DNA of 64,000 nucleotides, from NCBI RefSeq assembly GCF_007845675.1, contig NZ_VOBR01000024.1, positions 1-64,000 on the forward strand. Reading direction: 5' to 3'. Each line of letters starts with the position of its first letter. Position 1 is the first letter of the stretch. Shown here piece by piece: positions 41,138 through 49,938 of the stretch. The stretch comes from Lentzea tibetensis. Lineage in GTDB: Bacteria; Actinomycetota; Actinomycetes; Mycobacteriales; Pseudonocardiaceae. The notes under the pieces were generated by a model. That model ran no database searches and had not been told where the DNA came from. It saw only the letters and a list, made by a program, of their open reading frames with translations. A program made the translations under genes and the position numbers.

Positions 41138-42433
41138 GTGACTGCGAGTCGATCCCAGGCGTTGTTCGAGCGCGCGTCGGTCGTGACCCCAGGCGGGGTC
41201 AACTCACCGGTGCGGGCGTTCCACTCCGTCGGCGGCACGCCGCGGTTCATGGTGCGCGGCGAGGGCCCGCACCTGTGGGACGCCGACGGCAACCGGTACG
41301 TCGACCTGGTGTCGTCGTGGGGGCCGATGATCCTCGGGCACGCGCACCCCGACGTGGTCGGCGCCGTCCAGAAGGCCGCCGTCGACGGCCTGTCGTTCGG
41401 CACGCCGACCGAGGGCGAGATCCTCCTCGCTGAGGAGATCATCAACCGGGTCGAGCCGGTGCACCAGGTGCGCCTGGTCAACTCGGGCACCGAGGCGACG
41501 ATGAGCGCCATCCGCCTCGCCCGCGGCTTCACCGAGCGCCGCAAGATCGTCAAGTTCGCCGGCTGCTACCACGGCCACGTCGACGCGCTGCTCGCCCAGG
41601 CGGGCTCGGGCGTCGCGACGCTGGGGCTGCCGACCTCGCCCGGCGTCACGGGCGCGCAGGCCGCGGACACGATCGTCCTGCCGTACAACGACATCGAGGC
41701 CGTGCGGAAGGCGTTCGCCGAGAACGACGGCGAGATCGCCTGCGTGATCACCGAGGCCGCCGCGGGCAACATGGGCGCCGTCGCGCCGAAGAAGACGTTC
41801 AACGCCGAGCTGCGTGAGCTGTGCCACGCGAACGGCGCGCTGCTGATCATGGACGAGGTGATGACCGGGTTCCGCGTCTCGCGGGCCGGCTGGTACGGCC
41901 TCGAGCGCGTCCAGGGCGACCTCTACACGTTCGGCAAGGTCATGTCCGGCGGGCTCCCGGCGGCCGCGTTCGGCGGCCGCACCGACGTGATGGCCAAGCT
42001 GGCGCCGTCCGGTCCCGTCTACCAGGCGGGCACGCTGTCCGGTAACCCCGTCGCCGTCGCCTCGGGTCTCGCGACCCTGCGCGCGGCCACCGACGAGGTG
42101 TACGAGGCGCTGGACCGCAACGCCGCACGCCTGGGCGGGCTGTTCAAGGACGCGCTGACCACGGCCGGTGTCGAGCACCGCGTGCAGTTCGCGGGCAACC
42201 TGGTGTCGGTCTTCTTCACGGCCGACGAGGTGCACGACTACGCGGGCGCCCAGGCCGCCGAGACGTGGCGCTTCCCGCCGTTCTTCCACGCGCTGCTGGA
42301 GCGCGGCGTGTACGCGCCGCCGTCGGCGTTCGAGGCGTGGTTCGTCAACGCCGCCATGGGCGAGGAAGAGTTCTCGATCATCGCCGACGCGCTGCCGCAC
42401 GCGGCCCGCGCCGCCAAGGAGGCTCGTCAGTGA
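41138..42433 (+). CDS. hemL: Glutamate-1-semialdehyde 2,1-aminomutase
   Basis: PLP enzyme of class III aminotransferase fold making 5-aminolevulinate from the product of HemA. The 431-residue protein has [53 protein letters not shown] and the PLP lysine in [17 protein letters not shown] (Lys267). The GTG at 41138 gives the usual N-terminus; a GTG five codons upstream (41123) overlaps the previous gene. It restarts the heme/cytochrome block after the membrane protein insertion and overlaps the phosphatase gene by 4 bp. Confidence 0.95.
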   Translation: MTASRSQALFERASVVTPGGVNSPVRAFHSVGGTPRFMVRGEGPHLWDADGNRYVDLVSSWGPMILGHAHPDVVGAVQKAAVDGLSFGTPTEGEILLAEEIINRVEPVHQVRLVNSGTEATMSAIRLARGFTERRKIVKFAGCYHGHVDALLAQAGSGVATLGLPTSPGVTGAQAADTIVLPYNDIEAVRKAFAENDGEIACVITEAAAGNMGAVAPKKTFNAELRELCHANGALLIMDEVMTGFRVSRAGWYGLERVQGDLYTFGKVMSGGLPAAAFGGRTDVMAKLAPSGPVYQAGTLSGNPVAVASGLATLRAATDEVYEALDRNAARLGGLFKDALTTAGVEHRVQFAGNLVSVFFTADEVHDYAGAQAAETWRFPPFFHALLERGVYAPPSAFEAWFVNAAMGEEEFSIIADALPHAARAAKEARQ

Positions 42434-43062
42434 CCACCCGCACCGTCGTCCACATGCTGCGCCACGGTGAGGTGCACAACCCGACCGGCATCCTGTACGG
42501 CCGCATCCCCGGCTTCAAGCTGTCCGAGCGCGGGCAGAAGCAGGCGCTGACCGTCGCGGAGACGCTGGCGGAGAACGACATCGTGCACGTCGTCGCGTCC
42601 CCTTTGGACCGTGCTCAGCAGACCGCGTCGCCGATCGCGTCGTCGCACCGCCTCGATCTGGCGACCGACCCGGACCTGATCGAGGCGGACAACCAGTTCG
42701 AGGGCCTGCGGGTGTCCGTCGGGGACGGTGCGCTGCGCTCGCCGAAGCACTGGCCGAAGCTGATCAACCCGTTCAAGCCGTCGTGGGGCGAGCCGTACAT
42801 CGAGATCGCGCACCGCATGCTCGCGGCCGCGCAGCGCGCCCGTGCCGCCGCCGAGGGCCACGAGGCCGTCTGCGTGTCGCACCAGCTGCCGATCTGGACG
42901 CTGCGGCTGTACCTCGAGGGCAAGCGGATGTGGCACGACCCGCGCCGCCGCGAGTGCTCGCTGGCGTCGCTCACGTCGCTGGTCTTCGAGGACGAGCGCT
43001 TCGTGAAGGTCGTCTACTCCGAGCCGGTCGGCGCGACGAACCCGAGGGTGACCGGGGCATGA
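42430..43062 (+). CDS. Histidine phosphatase family protein
   Basis: A 210-residue phosphoglycerate-mutase-like phosphatase with the phosphohistidine motif [21 protein letters not shown] at the start, [10 protein letters not shown], and the second histidine in [16 protein letters not shown]. The substrate is unknown; it is not a glycolytic mutase because gpmA is elsewhere. It lies between hemL and tlpA exactly as Rv0525 does, so a link to cytochrome c or heme maturation is possible but unproven. It overlaps both neighbours by 4 bp. Confidence 0.88.
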   Translation: MTTRTVVHMLRHGEVHNPTGILYGRIPGFKLSERGQKQALTVAETLAENDIVHVVASPLDRAQQTASPIASSHRLDLATDPDLIEADNQFEGLRVSVGDGALRSPKHWPKLINPFKPSWGEPYIEIAHRMLAAAQRARAAAEGHEAVCVSHQLPIWTLRLYLEGKRMWHDPRRRECSLASLTSLVFEDERFVKVVYSEPVGATNPRVTGA

Positions 43063-43637
43063 AGCGGCTCGCCCTCGCGCTGGTCCTGCTCATCGGCGCC
43101 TGCTCCACCGGCGACGACGCGGCGCCGATCGCGGGCGGCGAGTTCCAGCTCGTCGCACCGGGCGGGCAGGTCAAGCTGCGCTACCCCGTCGCCGAGCGCA
43201 AGCCGTTGCAGGCGCTCTCCGGCGAGTCGCTGCTGGAGCCCGGCAAGACGGTCAACCTCGGCGACTACGCCGGCAAGATCGTCGTGGTCAACATCTGGGG
43301 CTCGTGGTGCCCGCCCTGCCGCACCGAGGCACCCGAGCTGCAGAAGATCCAGGACGCGGGCACGGCACAGGTGCTGGGGCTGGACGTGAAGGAGACCTCG
43401 CCGGACCACGGCAAGGACTTCCTCGTCGACCGCGGCCTGAACTACCCGTCGATCTACGACCCGTCGGGCCGTTCGCTGCTGGCGTTCAAGGGCCTTTCGC
43501 CGAACGCGGTGCCGTCCACCTTCATCCTGGACGAGCAGCACCGCGTCGCGGCGGTGTTCCTGGTCGGAGTGCTGGCCTCCGACCTGGAACCGATCATCGC
43601 TGAGCTGGCTGCGGAGAGCTCGGCTCGTCCATCTTGA
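43059..43637 (+). CDS. TlpA/ResA-type thiol-disulfide lipoprotein
   Basis: A 192-residue extracytoplasmic thioredoxin-fold protein. The N-terminus is a lipoprotein signal peptide (LLIGAC, Cys15). The redox site is NIWGSWCPPCRTEAPEL and the cis-proline is in NAVPSTFILD. In system II cytochrome c maturation this protein reduces apocytochrome heme-binding cysteines, with electrons from CcdA. Its 3' end overlaps the peptidase gene on the other strand by 44 bp; ccdA, resB and ccsB follow beyond that gene. Confidence 0.92.
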   Translation: MKRLALALVLLIGACSTGDDAAPIAGGEFQLVAPGGQVKLRYPVAERKPLQALSGESLLEPGKTVNLGDYAGKIVVVNIWGSWCPPCRTEAPELQKIQDAGTAQVLGLDVKETSPDHGKDFLVDRGLNYPSIYDPSGRSLLAFKGLSPNAVPSTFILDEQHRVAAVFLVGVLASDLEPIIAELAAESSARPS

Positions 43638-44592
43638 TCTTGGCCTCGAACGCCTTGATCATCGCGTCCCGGCCGATCAGGTTGAACTGCTTGCCCAGCG
43701 TGCGCATGATCGAGTTCGACGTCGGCCGGTAGAGCCCGAGCTTGTAGTAGCGGGCACCCTCGAAGGCACCGATCTGCCCACCGTCGGGCGAGTCCTTGCC
43801 GAGGTACGCGGACCACTTGGTCCCGTTCGGGTTCTTGGTGACGTTCGGCTCGCTGGGCTCGCCACCGGTGTACTGGTTGTACGGGTACTCGTACTCGTCG
43901 GCGAGCCCGCCGATCGAGTGGCCCAGCTCGTGCACGGCGATCTGGCCGGACTGGGCGTTGCCGCCTGCCGCCGTCGCGACGCTGCCACCCGCGCCGCCGT
44001 ACTTGGTGGTGTGGCCGAGCGCGATCACCTGGTCGACACCGGGTGCGAGTGCCGCGAACTGCTTGGCCTTGGCCTCGTTGACGCACAGCAGGCGCTCGGT
44101 GTTCGGGTCGCGGCCCTGGCACCAGAAGCCCATGTCCAGCGCGGTGACGCGGTCGACGCCGAGCCCTGGGTCGTTGTCCACACCGGATTCGGGGGAGACG
44201 ACGTTGACCTGCCACACGTTGAAGTACTTCTTGTACGACAGGAAGGGCTCGACGGCCGACAGCTCGTTCCACTTGGACAGGACGTCCTGCTTGTAGGCGT
44301 CCAGGTCGTTGGCCGTGTAGCCGTCACCGACGAAAACCAGGTCGAACCGCGCGTCGGACGCACCGGTGACCTGGATGGGGATGACGTCAGCTGCGACGAG
44401 CGCCGATCTGAGCGTCACTTCGACTTTTGGGGCGGCGATCACCAGCTTCTTGGTGATCGAACCGTCCTGGGAGAACACCTCGCGCCACTCGCGGTCCGTG
44501 GGCGGACCTTCCACGGCGCCACTGGGCACCGGGGCGAAGAGGGCCGCGGCGGCGACGGTCAACACCGGCAAGATCAGCCTGGAAGGGCGCAT
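43594..44592 (-). CDS. Secreted M64-family (IgA peptidase-like) metallopeptidase
   Basis: A 332-residue protein with a Sec signal peptide (cleavage near APVPSGA, about residue 25), a short N-terminal domain, then the catalytic domain: FDLVFVGDGYTANDLD, NVWQVNVVSPESG and the zinc site VHELGHSIGGLADEYEY (HExxH plus a downstream acidic ligand). Two cysteines lie in FWCQGRDPNTERLLCVN. Members cleave host or environmental proteins, but the substrate here is unknown. It is on the strand opposite to the cytochrome genes and splits tlpA from ccdA. A TAGCGT box lies 6 nt upstream of its ATG. Confidence 0.9.
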   Translation of the reverse strand: MRPSRLILPVLTVAAAALFAPVPSGAVEGPPTDREWREVFSQDGSITKKLVIAAPKVEVTLRSALVAADVIPIQVTGASDARFDLVFVGDGYTANDLDAYKQDVLSKWNELSAVEPFLSYKKYFNVWQVNVVSPESGVDNDPGLGVDRVTALDMGFWCQGRDPNTERLLCVNEAKAKQFAALAPGVDQVIALGHTTKYGGAGGSVATAAGGNAQSGQIAVHELGHSIGGLADEYEYPYNQYTGGEPSEPNVTKNPNGTKWSAYLGKDSPDGGQIGAFEGARYYKLGLYRPTSNSIMRTLGKQFNLIGRDAMIKAFEAKIKMDEPSSPQPAQR

Positions 44593-44598
44593 GCGATG

Positions 44599-44604
44599 AC
44601 GCTA
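44599..44604 (-). promoter_or_regulatory. -10 box of the M64 peptidase gene (leaderless type)
   Basis: Minus-strand TAGCGT is followed by 6 nt and the ATG. Confidence 0.45.
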
Positions 44605-44706
44605 GGGAACCGCCCTATCACCCACAAGGCTGCGTTCGTAGGTACTTTCGAGTGTGACCGATGACCGAAGTCCAGGACCGGTCGTCACGTGATCTGGGCA
44701 ACTACC

Positions 44707-44712
44707 TACTCT
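44707..44712 (+). promoter_or_regulatory. -10 box of the ccdA-resB-ccsB operon (leaderless type)
   Basis: TACTCT is followed by 7 nt and the GTG of ccdA, so these genes have their own promoter, separate from tlpA. Confidence 0.5.
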
Positions 44713-44719
44713 GAACTGT

Positions 44720-45496
44720 GTGGATCCCACTCAACTGGCCACCAGCGGACCATTGCTGCTGGCCACCGGGGTAGCACTGCTCGCAGGCCTCGTCTCGTTC
44801 GCGTCACCGTGCGTGGTGCCGCTCGTACCCGGCTACCTGGCGTACCTCGCCGGGCTGGTCGGTGCCGAAGCGCCCGCGGTGAGCACCGGCGAACCGGCCA
44901 AGGCCGGCCGGTGGCGCGTCGCCGGTGCGGCGCTGCTCTTCGTGCTCGGCTTCACCGTCGTCTTCGCGCTGACGTCCGTCGCGGTGCTCGGCGCCACCGA
45001 GTTGCTGTGGTTCAACGAGGCGACGTTCCAGCGCATCGGCGGCGTCATCACGATCGCGATGGGACTGGTCTTCATCGGACTCGTCCCGATGTTGCAGAAG
45101 GACGTTCGCCTGCACACGAAGCCGAAGGCGGGGCTGCTCGGCGCACCGCTGCTCGGCGCGGTCTTCGGGTTCGGCTGGGCGCCGTGCGTCGGTCCCACGC
45201 TCGCCGGTGTGCTCGCCATGGCGCGCAGCACCGAGGTCGGCAGCGCGGCGGGCCGCGGGATCGTGCTGATCCTCGCCTACTGCCTCGGCCTCGGCGTGCC
45301 GTTCGTGCTCATCGCGCTCGGCGCGCGCTGGGCGCTCAAGATGACCGGCTGGCTGCGCGCGCACACCCGTCAGGTGCAGATCTTCGGCGGCGTCATGCTG
45401 GTGCTCGTCGGTGTCGCGCTCGTCACCGGGCTCTGGGGTGACTTCGTCGGCTGGCTGCGCATCGTGGTCGTCAACGACGTGGAGTTGCCGCTCTAG
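44720..45496 (+). CDS. ccdA: Cytochrome c biogenesis protein CcdA
   Basis: A 258-residue membrane protein with six hydrophobic segments that carries reducing equivalents across the membrane to the TlpA-type protein. The redox cysteines are in SFASPCVVPLVPGYL (helix 1) and GFGWAPCVGPTLAGVL (helix 4). A loop of about 20 residues (VGAEAPAVSTGEP) follows helix 1. It overlaps resB by 1 bp. Confidence 0.95.
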   Translation: MDPTQLATSGPLLLATGVALLAGLVSFASPCVVPLVPGYLAYLAGLVGAEAPAVSTGEPAKAGRWRVAGAALLFVLGFTVVFALTSVAVLGATELLWFNEATFQRIGGVITIAMGLVFIGLVPMLQKDVRLHTKPKAGLLGAPLLGAVFGFGWAPCVGPTLAGVLAMARSTEVGSAAGRGIVLILAYCLGLGVPFVLIALGARWALKMTGWLRAHTRQVQIFGGVMLVLVGVALVTGLWGDFVGWLRIVVVNDVELPL

Positions 45497-47007
45497 TGAC
45501 CGCCTTCCTCCGCAACACCTGGCGCGGCCTCACGTCGATGCGCACCGCGCTCATCCTGCTGTTCCTGCTCGCGCTCGCCGCGATGCCGGGCGCGTTGCTG
45601 CCGCAGCTCTCGCTCAACGCCCAGAAGGTCGACGAGTACGTCGCGCAGCACGGCTGGTGGGGCCGGTTCCTGCTGAAGCTGGGCTTCTTCGAGGTCTACG
45701 CGACCCCGTGGTTCGCCGCGATCTACCTGCTGCTGTTCGTCTCGCTCTGCGGCTGCCTGCTGCCGCGCACCTGGGAGTACTTCAAGCAGGCCAGGGCGAA
45801 GCCGGTGCTCACGCCGCGCAACCTGTCCCGGCTGCCGCACCACGCGCAGGCCGAGACGGACGAGTCGCCGGACGAGGTGATCGCACGCGCTGGGAAGCTG
45901 CTCGGCGGCTGGCGCAAGAACACCGGCGACGCCACGATCAGCGCCGAACGCGGGTTCCTCCGCGAGACCGGCAACCTCGTCTTCCACTTCGCGCTGCTCG
46001 GCCTGCTCGTGTCGTTCGCCACCGGCAAGATGGTCGGCTACGAGGGCCAGGTCATCGTGCAGGCCAACGGCGGCCAGTTCTGCAACGGCGGCATCCTCAA
46101 CTTCGACACCTTCCGCCCCGGCCTCCGCGTCGACGGCAGCGACCTCACCCCGTTCTGCGTCAAGGTCGACGGCTTCAAAGCCGAGTACCTCGACAACGGG
46201 CAGGCCAAGAGCTACCAGGCGGACATCGAGTACCAGTCCGGTGCGGACCTGGATGCCGGCACCTGGCGGCCGTTCAACGTCCAGGTCAACAAGCCGCTGC
46301 GCACCGAGGGCGACCGGGTCTACCTGCTCGGCCACGGCTACACGCCGAAGTTCACGGTGACCTTCCCGAACGGCGTGCAGCGCACCAACGCGACCCAGTG
46401 GGTGCCGGTCGACCAGTTCACGCTCGCGTCCGAGGGGGCGACGAAGTTCGACCCGCCGCTCACGGACGCGGAGGAGCGCCGCAAGAACCAGATCGCGGTC
46501 ACCGGCCTGCTGGCGCCGAGCCCCGCGATGCACGGCACGATCCTCACCTCGCGCTTCCCGGCGCTGAACGACCCGATGGTTGCGATCGACGTCTACCGCG
46601 GTGACCTGGGTGTTGACGACGGCCGGGGCCAGTCGATCTTCTCGATCGACCAGGGCATGGTCGAGCAGGGACGACTCAAGAAGGTCGCCCGCAAGAACCT
46701 CGCGGTCGGCGAGGAGGTGGCGCTCGACGACGGCACGAAGGTCCGCTTCGACGGCGTCAACGACTGGGTGTCGCTGCAGGTGTCCCACGACCCGTCCCAG
46801 GTGTGGGTGCTGATCTTCGCCATCCTGATCATCCTGGGACTCGGGGTGTCCCTCACCGTCAAGCGCCGCCGCTTCTGGGTGCGCGCGACCCGTCAGGACG
46901 ACGGTCGTACATTGGTCGAGGTCGGCGGCCTCGCGAGAACCGACCAGGCCGGGTACGGCGAGGAGTTCACCCGCCTGGCCGCGGTGCTGTTGAGCAAGGA
47001 GACGTGA
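45496..47007 (+). CDS. resB: Cytochrome c biogenesis protein ResB (Ccs1)
   Basis: A 503-residue subunit of the system II heme lyase. Membrane helices are at about 15-35, 75-95, 155-175 and 435-455, with a large external domain between the third and fourth (about 180-430). The N-terminus RNTWRGLTSMRTALILLFLLALAAMPGALLPQ is typical of actinobacterial ResB. With CcsB it moves heme outside and attaches it to apocytochrome c. Stop-start overlap with ccsB. Confidence 0.94.
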   Translation: MTAFLRNTWRGLTSMRTALILLFLLALAAMPGALLPQLSLNAQKVDEYVAQHGWWGRFLLKLGFFEVYATPWFAAIYLLLFVSLCGCLLPRTWEYFKQARAKPVLTPRNLSRLPHHAQAETDESPDEVIARAGKLLGGWRKNTGDATISAERGFLRETGNLVFHFALLGLLVSFATGKMVGYEGQVIVQANGGQFCNGGILNFDTFRPGLRVDGSDLTPFCVKVDGFKAEYLDNGQAKSYQADIEYQSGADLDAGTWRPFNVQVNKPLRTEGDRVYLLGHGYTPKFTVTFPNGVQRTNATQWVPVDQFTLASEGATKFDPPLTDAEERRKNQIAVTGLLAPSPAMHGTILTSRFPALNDPMVAIDVYRGDLGVDDGRGQSIFSIDQGMVEQGRLKKVARKNLAVGEEVALDDGTKVRFDGVNDWVSLQVSHDPSQVWVLIFAILIILGLGVSLTVKRRRFWVRATRQDDGRTLVEVGGLARTDQAGYGEEFTRLAAVLLSKET

Positions 47008-47927
47008 TGCCGGTCAACGAGACGCTGTCGACGTACAGCGACTGGACGTACAACAGCGCCGCCGGCGTCTACGTCTTCGCGATCATGCTGTACCTGGTCG
47101 AGCAGGCCTTCACACGTGCTCCGCGCAAGGAGGCCGTCGCCGCGGGCCGGATCCCCGGCCTCGTCGAGCAGCCGAAACCGCCGAAGCAGGAGCTCACCCG
47201 CTCCGAGCGCTTCGGTCGCATGGGCGCCGCGCTGACCGTGCTCGGCGCGGGTCTGCACCTCGCGTCGCTGGTGCTGCGCGGTGTCGCGACCGGCCGCGCG
47301 CCCTGGGGCAACATGTACGAGTACATGTCGCTGCTGTGCCTCGCGGCCGTGGTGACGTGGGTCGTCTTGATGACCAAGTTCCCGATCCGCAAGCTCGGCG
47401 GGTACGTGCTCGCGCCGATCGTGGTGCTGATGTTCCTCGGCGGCACCGTGCTGTACGCCGAGGCCGCGCCCGTGATGCCGGCGCTCCAGTCGTACTGGCT
47501 GGTGATCCACGTCTCGGTGATCTCGATCAGCTCCGGCATGCTGCTCATCCCCGGTGTCGCCAGCATCCTGTTCCTGATCAAGAACAAGAATCCGGAGAAG
47601 TTCCCCAAGCTGCCGTCCGCCGACGTGCTGGACCGCATCGCCTACCGCAGCACCGTGGTCGCGTTCCCGCTGTTCACGGCCGGGATCATCTGCGGAGCGA
47701 TCTGGGCCGAGGCCGCGTGGGGCCGGTTCTGGGGCTGGGATCCCAAGGAGACGGTCGCGTTCGTCTCGTGGGTCGTGTACGCCGCGTATCTGCACGCGCG
47801 CGCGACGGCGGGCTGGCGCGGTTCCGGCGCGGCGTGGATCAACTCGCTCGGCTTCGCGTTCACCGTGTTCAACCTGTTCTTCATCAACTTGGTGACGAGC
47901 GGGTTGCATTCGTACGCCGGGTTGTAG
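47007..47927 (+). CDS. ccsB: Cytochrome c biogenesis protein CcsB (heme lyase subunit)
   Basis: A 306-residue polytopic membrane protein of the CcsA/CcmC family with about eight hydrophobic helices. The heme-presenting WWD-type motif reads WGRFWGWDPKETVAFVSW, and flanking histidines are in YWLVIHVSVISIS and LHARATAGWRG, HSYAGL. It forms the synthetase with ResB. The ATG at 47007 overlaps the resB stop by 1 bp. It is the last gene of the cytochrome operon. Confidence 0.95.
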   Translation: MPVNETLSTYSDWTYNSAAGVYVFAIMLYLVEQAFTRAPRKEAVAAGRIPGLVEQPKPPKQELTRSERFGRMGAALTVLGAGLHLASLVLRGVATGRAPWGNMYEYMSLLCLAAVVTWVVLMTKFPIRKLGGYVLAPIVVLMFLGGTVLYAEAAPVMPALQSYWLVIHVSVISISSGMLLIPGVASILFLIKNKNPEKFPKLPSADVLDRIAYRSTVVAFPLFTAGIICGAIWAEAAWGRFWGWDPKETVAFVSWVVYAAYLHARATAGWRGSGAAWINSLGFAFTVFNLFFINLVTSGLHSYAGL

Positions 47928-48027
47928 CGACTTCTCACCCCAGGTCGTGGGAACCGTCGCACGTTGCGTACCGTCGCAACGTGGGGGTCGGGGAGGTCTC
48001 GATCCGCCTTGCTCAGGAGGCCACACG

Positions 48028-49311
48028 GTGACATGGCAACCACCGGGTGAGGAACCGGGCTCCGGCCCGCAGTACGTGGACCCGACGACCGATTTCATCG
48101 ACCGCGCCCAGAACGATCCGGCTCAGCAGTCCGGCCCGCAGCACGTGTCCGGGCCGTACCCCGTGAGCGGTGGGCAGTCGGGCCCGTATCACGTCGGTGG
48201 TGCCCAGTCGGGCCCGTACCAGGTCAGCGGTGGACAGTCAGGTCCGTACCACGTGAGCGGCGGGCAATCCGGCCCGTACCACGTGGGTGGGGGACAGTCG
48301 GGCCCGTACCAGGTGGACCCGTCGCAGTCGGGGCCGTACCAGACTCCTTACCCGAACAACTTCCCGCAGCGGCAGTACCAGGCAGGCGTGCCGCCGCGCG
48401 CGCAGGACGTCTCGTCGCAGCAGCTGATCAAGCAGGAGAAGCGGCCGCCGTCCTCGGGCTGGCGCAAGACGCTGCACTCGGCGTCCGGCGGGCTGGTCAA
48501 CCTGGGCGAGAGCCCCGCTGACCTGCGGCGCCGTGAGCTGATCACGCGCATCAACCAGCCGCTGCGCGGGTGCTACAAGATCGCGATGCTGTCGCTGAAG
48601 GGCGGCGTCGGCAAGACGACGACGACGACCACGCTCGGCTCGACGTTCTCGTCGTTGCGCGGCGACCGGGTCATCGCGGTCGACGCGAACCCGGACCGCG
48701 GCACCCTCGCGTTGAAGATCCCGCGGGAGACCACGGCGACGGTGCGGCACCTGCTGCGCGACGCGTCGGCGATCACGAAGTACAGCGACGTCCGCCGCTA
48801 CACCTCGCAGTCGCCCAGCCGCCTCGAGGTGCTGGCGTCCGAGCAAGACCCGGCGGTGTCCGAGGCGTTCAGCGACAAGGACTACCTGCGCACGGTCGCG
48901 CTGCTCGAGCACTTCTACAACATCGTGCTCACGGACTGCGGCACCGGACTCATGCACTCGGCCATGAAGGGCGTGCTGGACCAGGCGGACTCACTGGTCC
49001 TCGTGTCGTCCGGCTCGGTCGACGGCGCGCAGACCTCGGCCGCCACGCTGGACTGGCTGGAGGCGCACGGCTACCGCGACCTCGTCGCCAAGTCCGTCGC
49101 GGTGATCAACTCGGTGCGCCCGAAGTCCGGCAAGGTCGACCTGGACAAGCTGGCCGCGCACTTCGCGTCCCGCTGCCGCGCGGTCGTCCGGATCCCGTTC
49201 GACGAGCACCTCGAAGAGGGCGCGGAGATCGACCTGAACAAGCTCGCGCCGGACACCCGGCTCGCCATGCTGGAGCTCGCCGCCGTCGTGGCGGACGACT
49301 TCCCCAGCTAG
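48028..49311 (+). CDS. ParA/MinD-like ATPase with Gly-Gln-Ser-Gly-Pro-Tyr repeats
   Basis: A 427-residue protein. The N-terminal 130 residues are disordered and contain about eight copies of an 8-10 residue unit (GGQSGPYHV and variants). The C-terminal half is a deviant Walker ATPase: LSLKGGVGKTTTTTTLGSTF, VIAVDANPDRGTLALKI and IVLTDCGTGLMHSAMKGVL. No parB, centromere or replication gene is nearby. This layout, a disordered head on a MinD-like domain, recalls ESX-associated EspI-type proteins; an equivalent gene (Rv0530) follows ccsB in M. tuberculosis. The GTG at 48028 has AGGAGG 7 nt upstream. Confidence 0.85.
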   Translation: MTWQPPGEEPGSGPQYVDPTTDFIDRAQNDPAQQSGPQHVSGPYPVSGGQSGPYHVGGAQSGPYQVSGGQSGPYHVSGGQSGPYHVGGGQSGPYQVDPSQSGPYQTPYPNNFPQRQYQAGVPPRAQDVSSQQLIKQEKRPPSSGWRKTLHSASGGLVNLGESPADLRRRELITRINQPLRGCYKIAMLSLKGGVGKTTTTTTLGSTFSSLRGDRVIAVDANPDRGTLALKIPRETTATVRHLLRDASAITKYSDVRRYTSQSPSRLEVLASEQDPAVSEAFSDKDYLRTVALLEHFYNIVLTDCGTGLMHSAMKGVLDQADSLVLVSSGSVDGAQTSAATLDWLEAHGYRDLVAKSVAVINSVRPKSGKVDLDKLAAHFASRCRAVVRIPFDEHLEEGAEIDLNKLAPDTRLAMLELAAVVADDFPS

Positions 49312-49322
49312 CTGGAGGTGCG

Positions 49323-49356
49323 AAATGGGCCCCACGAATTTTCGCGGGGCCCATTT
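49323..49356. terminator. Bidirectional terminator, 11-bp stem
   Basis: AAATGGGCCCC at 49323-49333 pairs with GGGGCCCATTT at 49346-49356, followed by TC on the plus strand and flanked by A/T on both sides. It serves the convergent ParA-like gene and small membrane protein gene. Confidence 0.8.
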
Positions 49357-49361
49357 TCAGG

Positions 49362-49535
49362 TCACTCCTCGTTGCCCTTGCGGCGCTTCTCGTCGAGCTT
49401 GCGCAGGAACTCTGGATCGTCGTCGGGCGCGATGGTCTTCCGCCCCGGCGTGAACTCCGTTTGCTGCGGGGCGAAAGCACGCCACACCAGCACTGCCACG
49501 GTGAGCGCACCGATCGCGGCGAGTAGGTAGATCAC
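49362..49535 (-). CDS. Small single-helix membrane protein
   Basis: A 57-residue protein beginning with a hydrophobic helix (VIYLLAAIGALTVAVLVWRAF) followed by a charged cytoplasmic tail with DDDPEFLRKLDEKRRKGNEE. The GTG at 49535 is preferred over one three codons upstream (49544) because the strong RBS GGAGG (49546-49550) is 10 nt away from the former and only 1 nt from the latter. The gene lies 56 bp downstream of bldC and may be co-transcribed with it. Function unknown. Confidence 0.72.
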   Translation of the reverse strand: MIYLLAAIGALTVAVLVWRAFAPQQTEFTPGRKTIAPDDDPEFLRKLDEKRRKGNEE

Positions 49536-49590
49536 GGACGCCACACCTCCTTTGCCACGACATTACTCGCGGCACAGGGGTACTACGGGT

Positions 49591-49794
49591 TCAGTGGCGA
49601 ACGGGTTCAGTGGCCTCGGTCGTCAACTCGTTGAGCAGCGCCTTGACCTCCGTCTCGCGGAACCGGCGGTGGCCGCCCGGTGTGCGGATGGAGCCGATGC
49701 GGCCCGCTGTCGCCCAGCGTGTCACGGTCTTCGGGTCGACCCGGAACAGGTTGGCGACTTCCCCAGGGGTGAGCAGACGTTCGGACGCGGTCAC
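49591..49794 (-). CDS. bldC: Developmental transcriptional regulator BldC
   Basis: A 67-residue MerR-like winged-helix DNA-binding protein: RLLTPGEVANLFRVDPKTVTRWATAGRIGSIRTPGGHRRFRETEVKALL fills almost the whole length and matches Streptomyces BldC closely from memory. BldC binds direct repeats cooperatively and delays development in Streptomyces. The GTG start has GGAGGA 6 nt upstream. It is divergent from the Lrp gene with 144 bp between. Confidence 0.9.
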   Translation of the reverse strand: MTASERLLTPGEVANLFRVDPKTVTRWATAGRIGSIRTPGGHRRFRETEVKALLNELTTEATEPVRH

Positions 49795-49925
49795 TCGTCC
49801 TCCTCAGATCAGACGTACCGCCCGCATCGTGTCATCTCACCCGGCAGGTACTCGAACACTTGTCTGAAGGTAAAGAGGAAGTAAGGGACGAAAAGTCTGC
49901 TTTCGGACATCCATCCCCAGCCCTC

Positions 49926-49931
49926 TAAGCT
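49926..49931 (+). promoter_or_regulatory. -10 box of the Lrp/AsnC gene (leaderless type)
   Basis: TAAGCT is followed by 7 nt and the GTG start codon. Confidence 0.45.
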
Positions 49932-49938
49932 GTCGCGG

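Noticed and set aside
48148-48345. CRISPR-like short tandem repeats
   Set aside because: The repeats are in frame, encode GGQSGPYHV-type units within the ParA-like gene and have no unique spacers.
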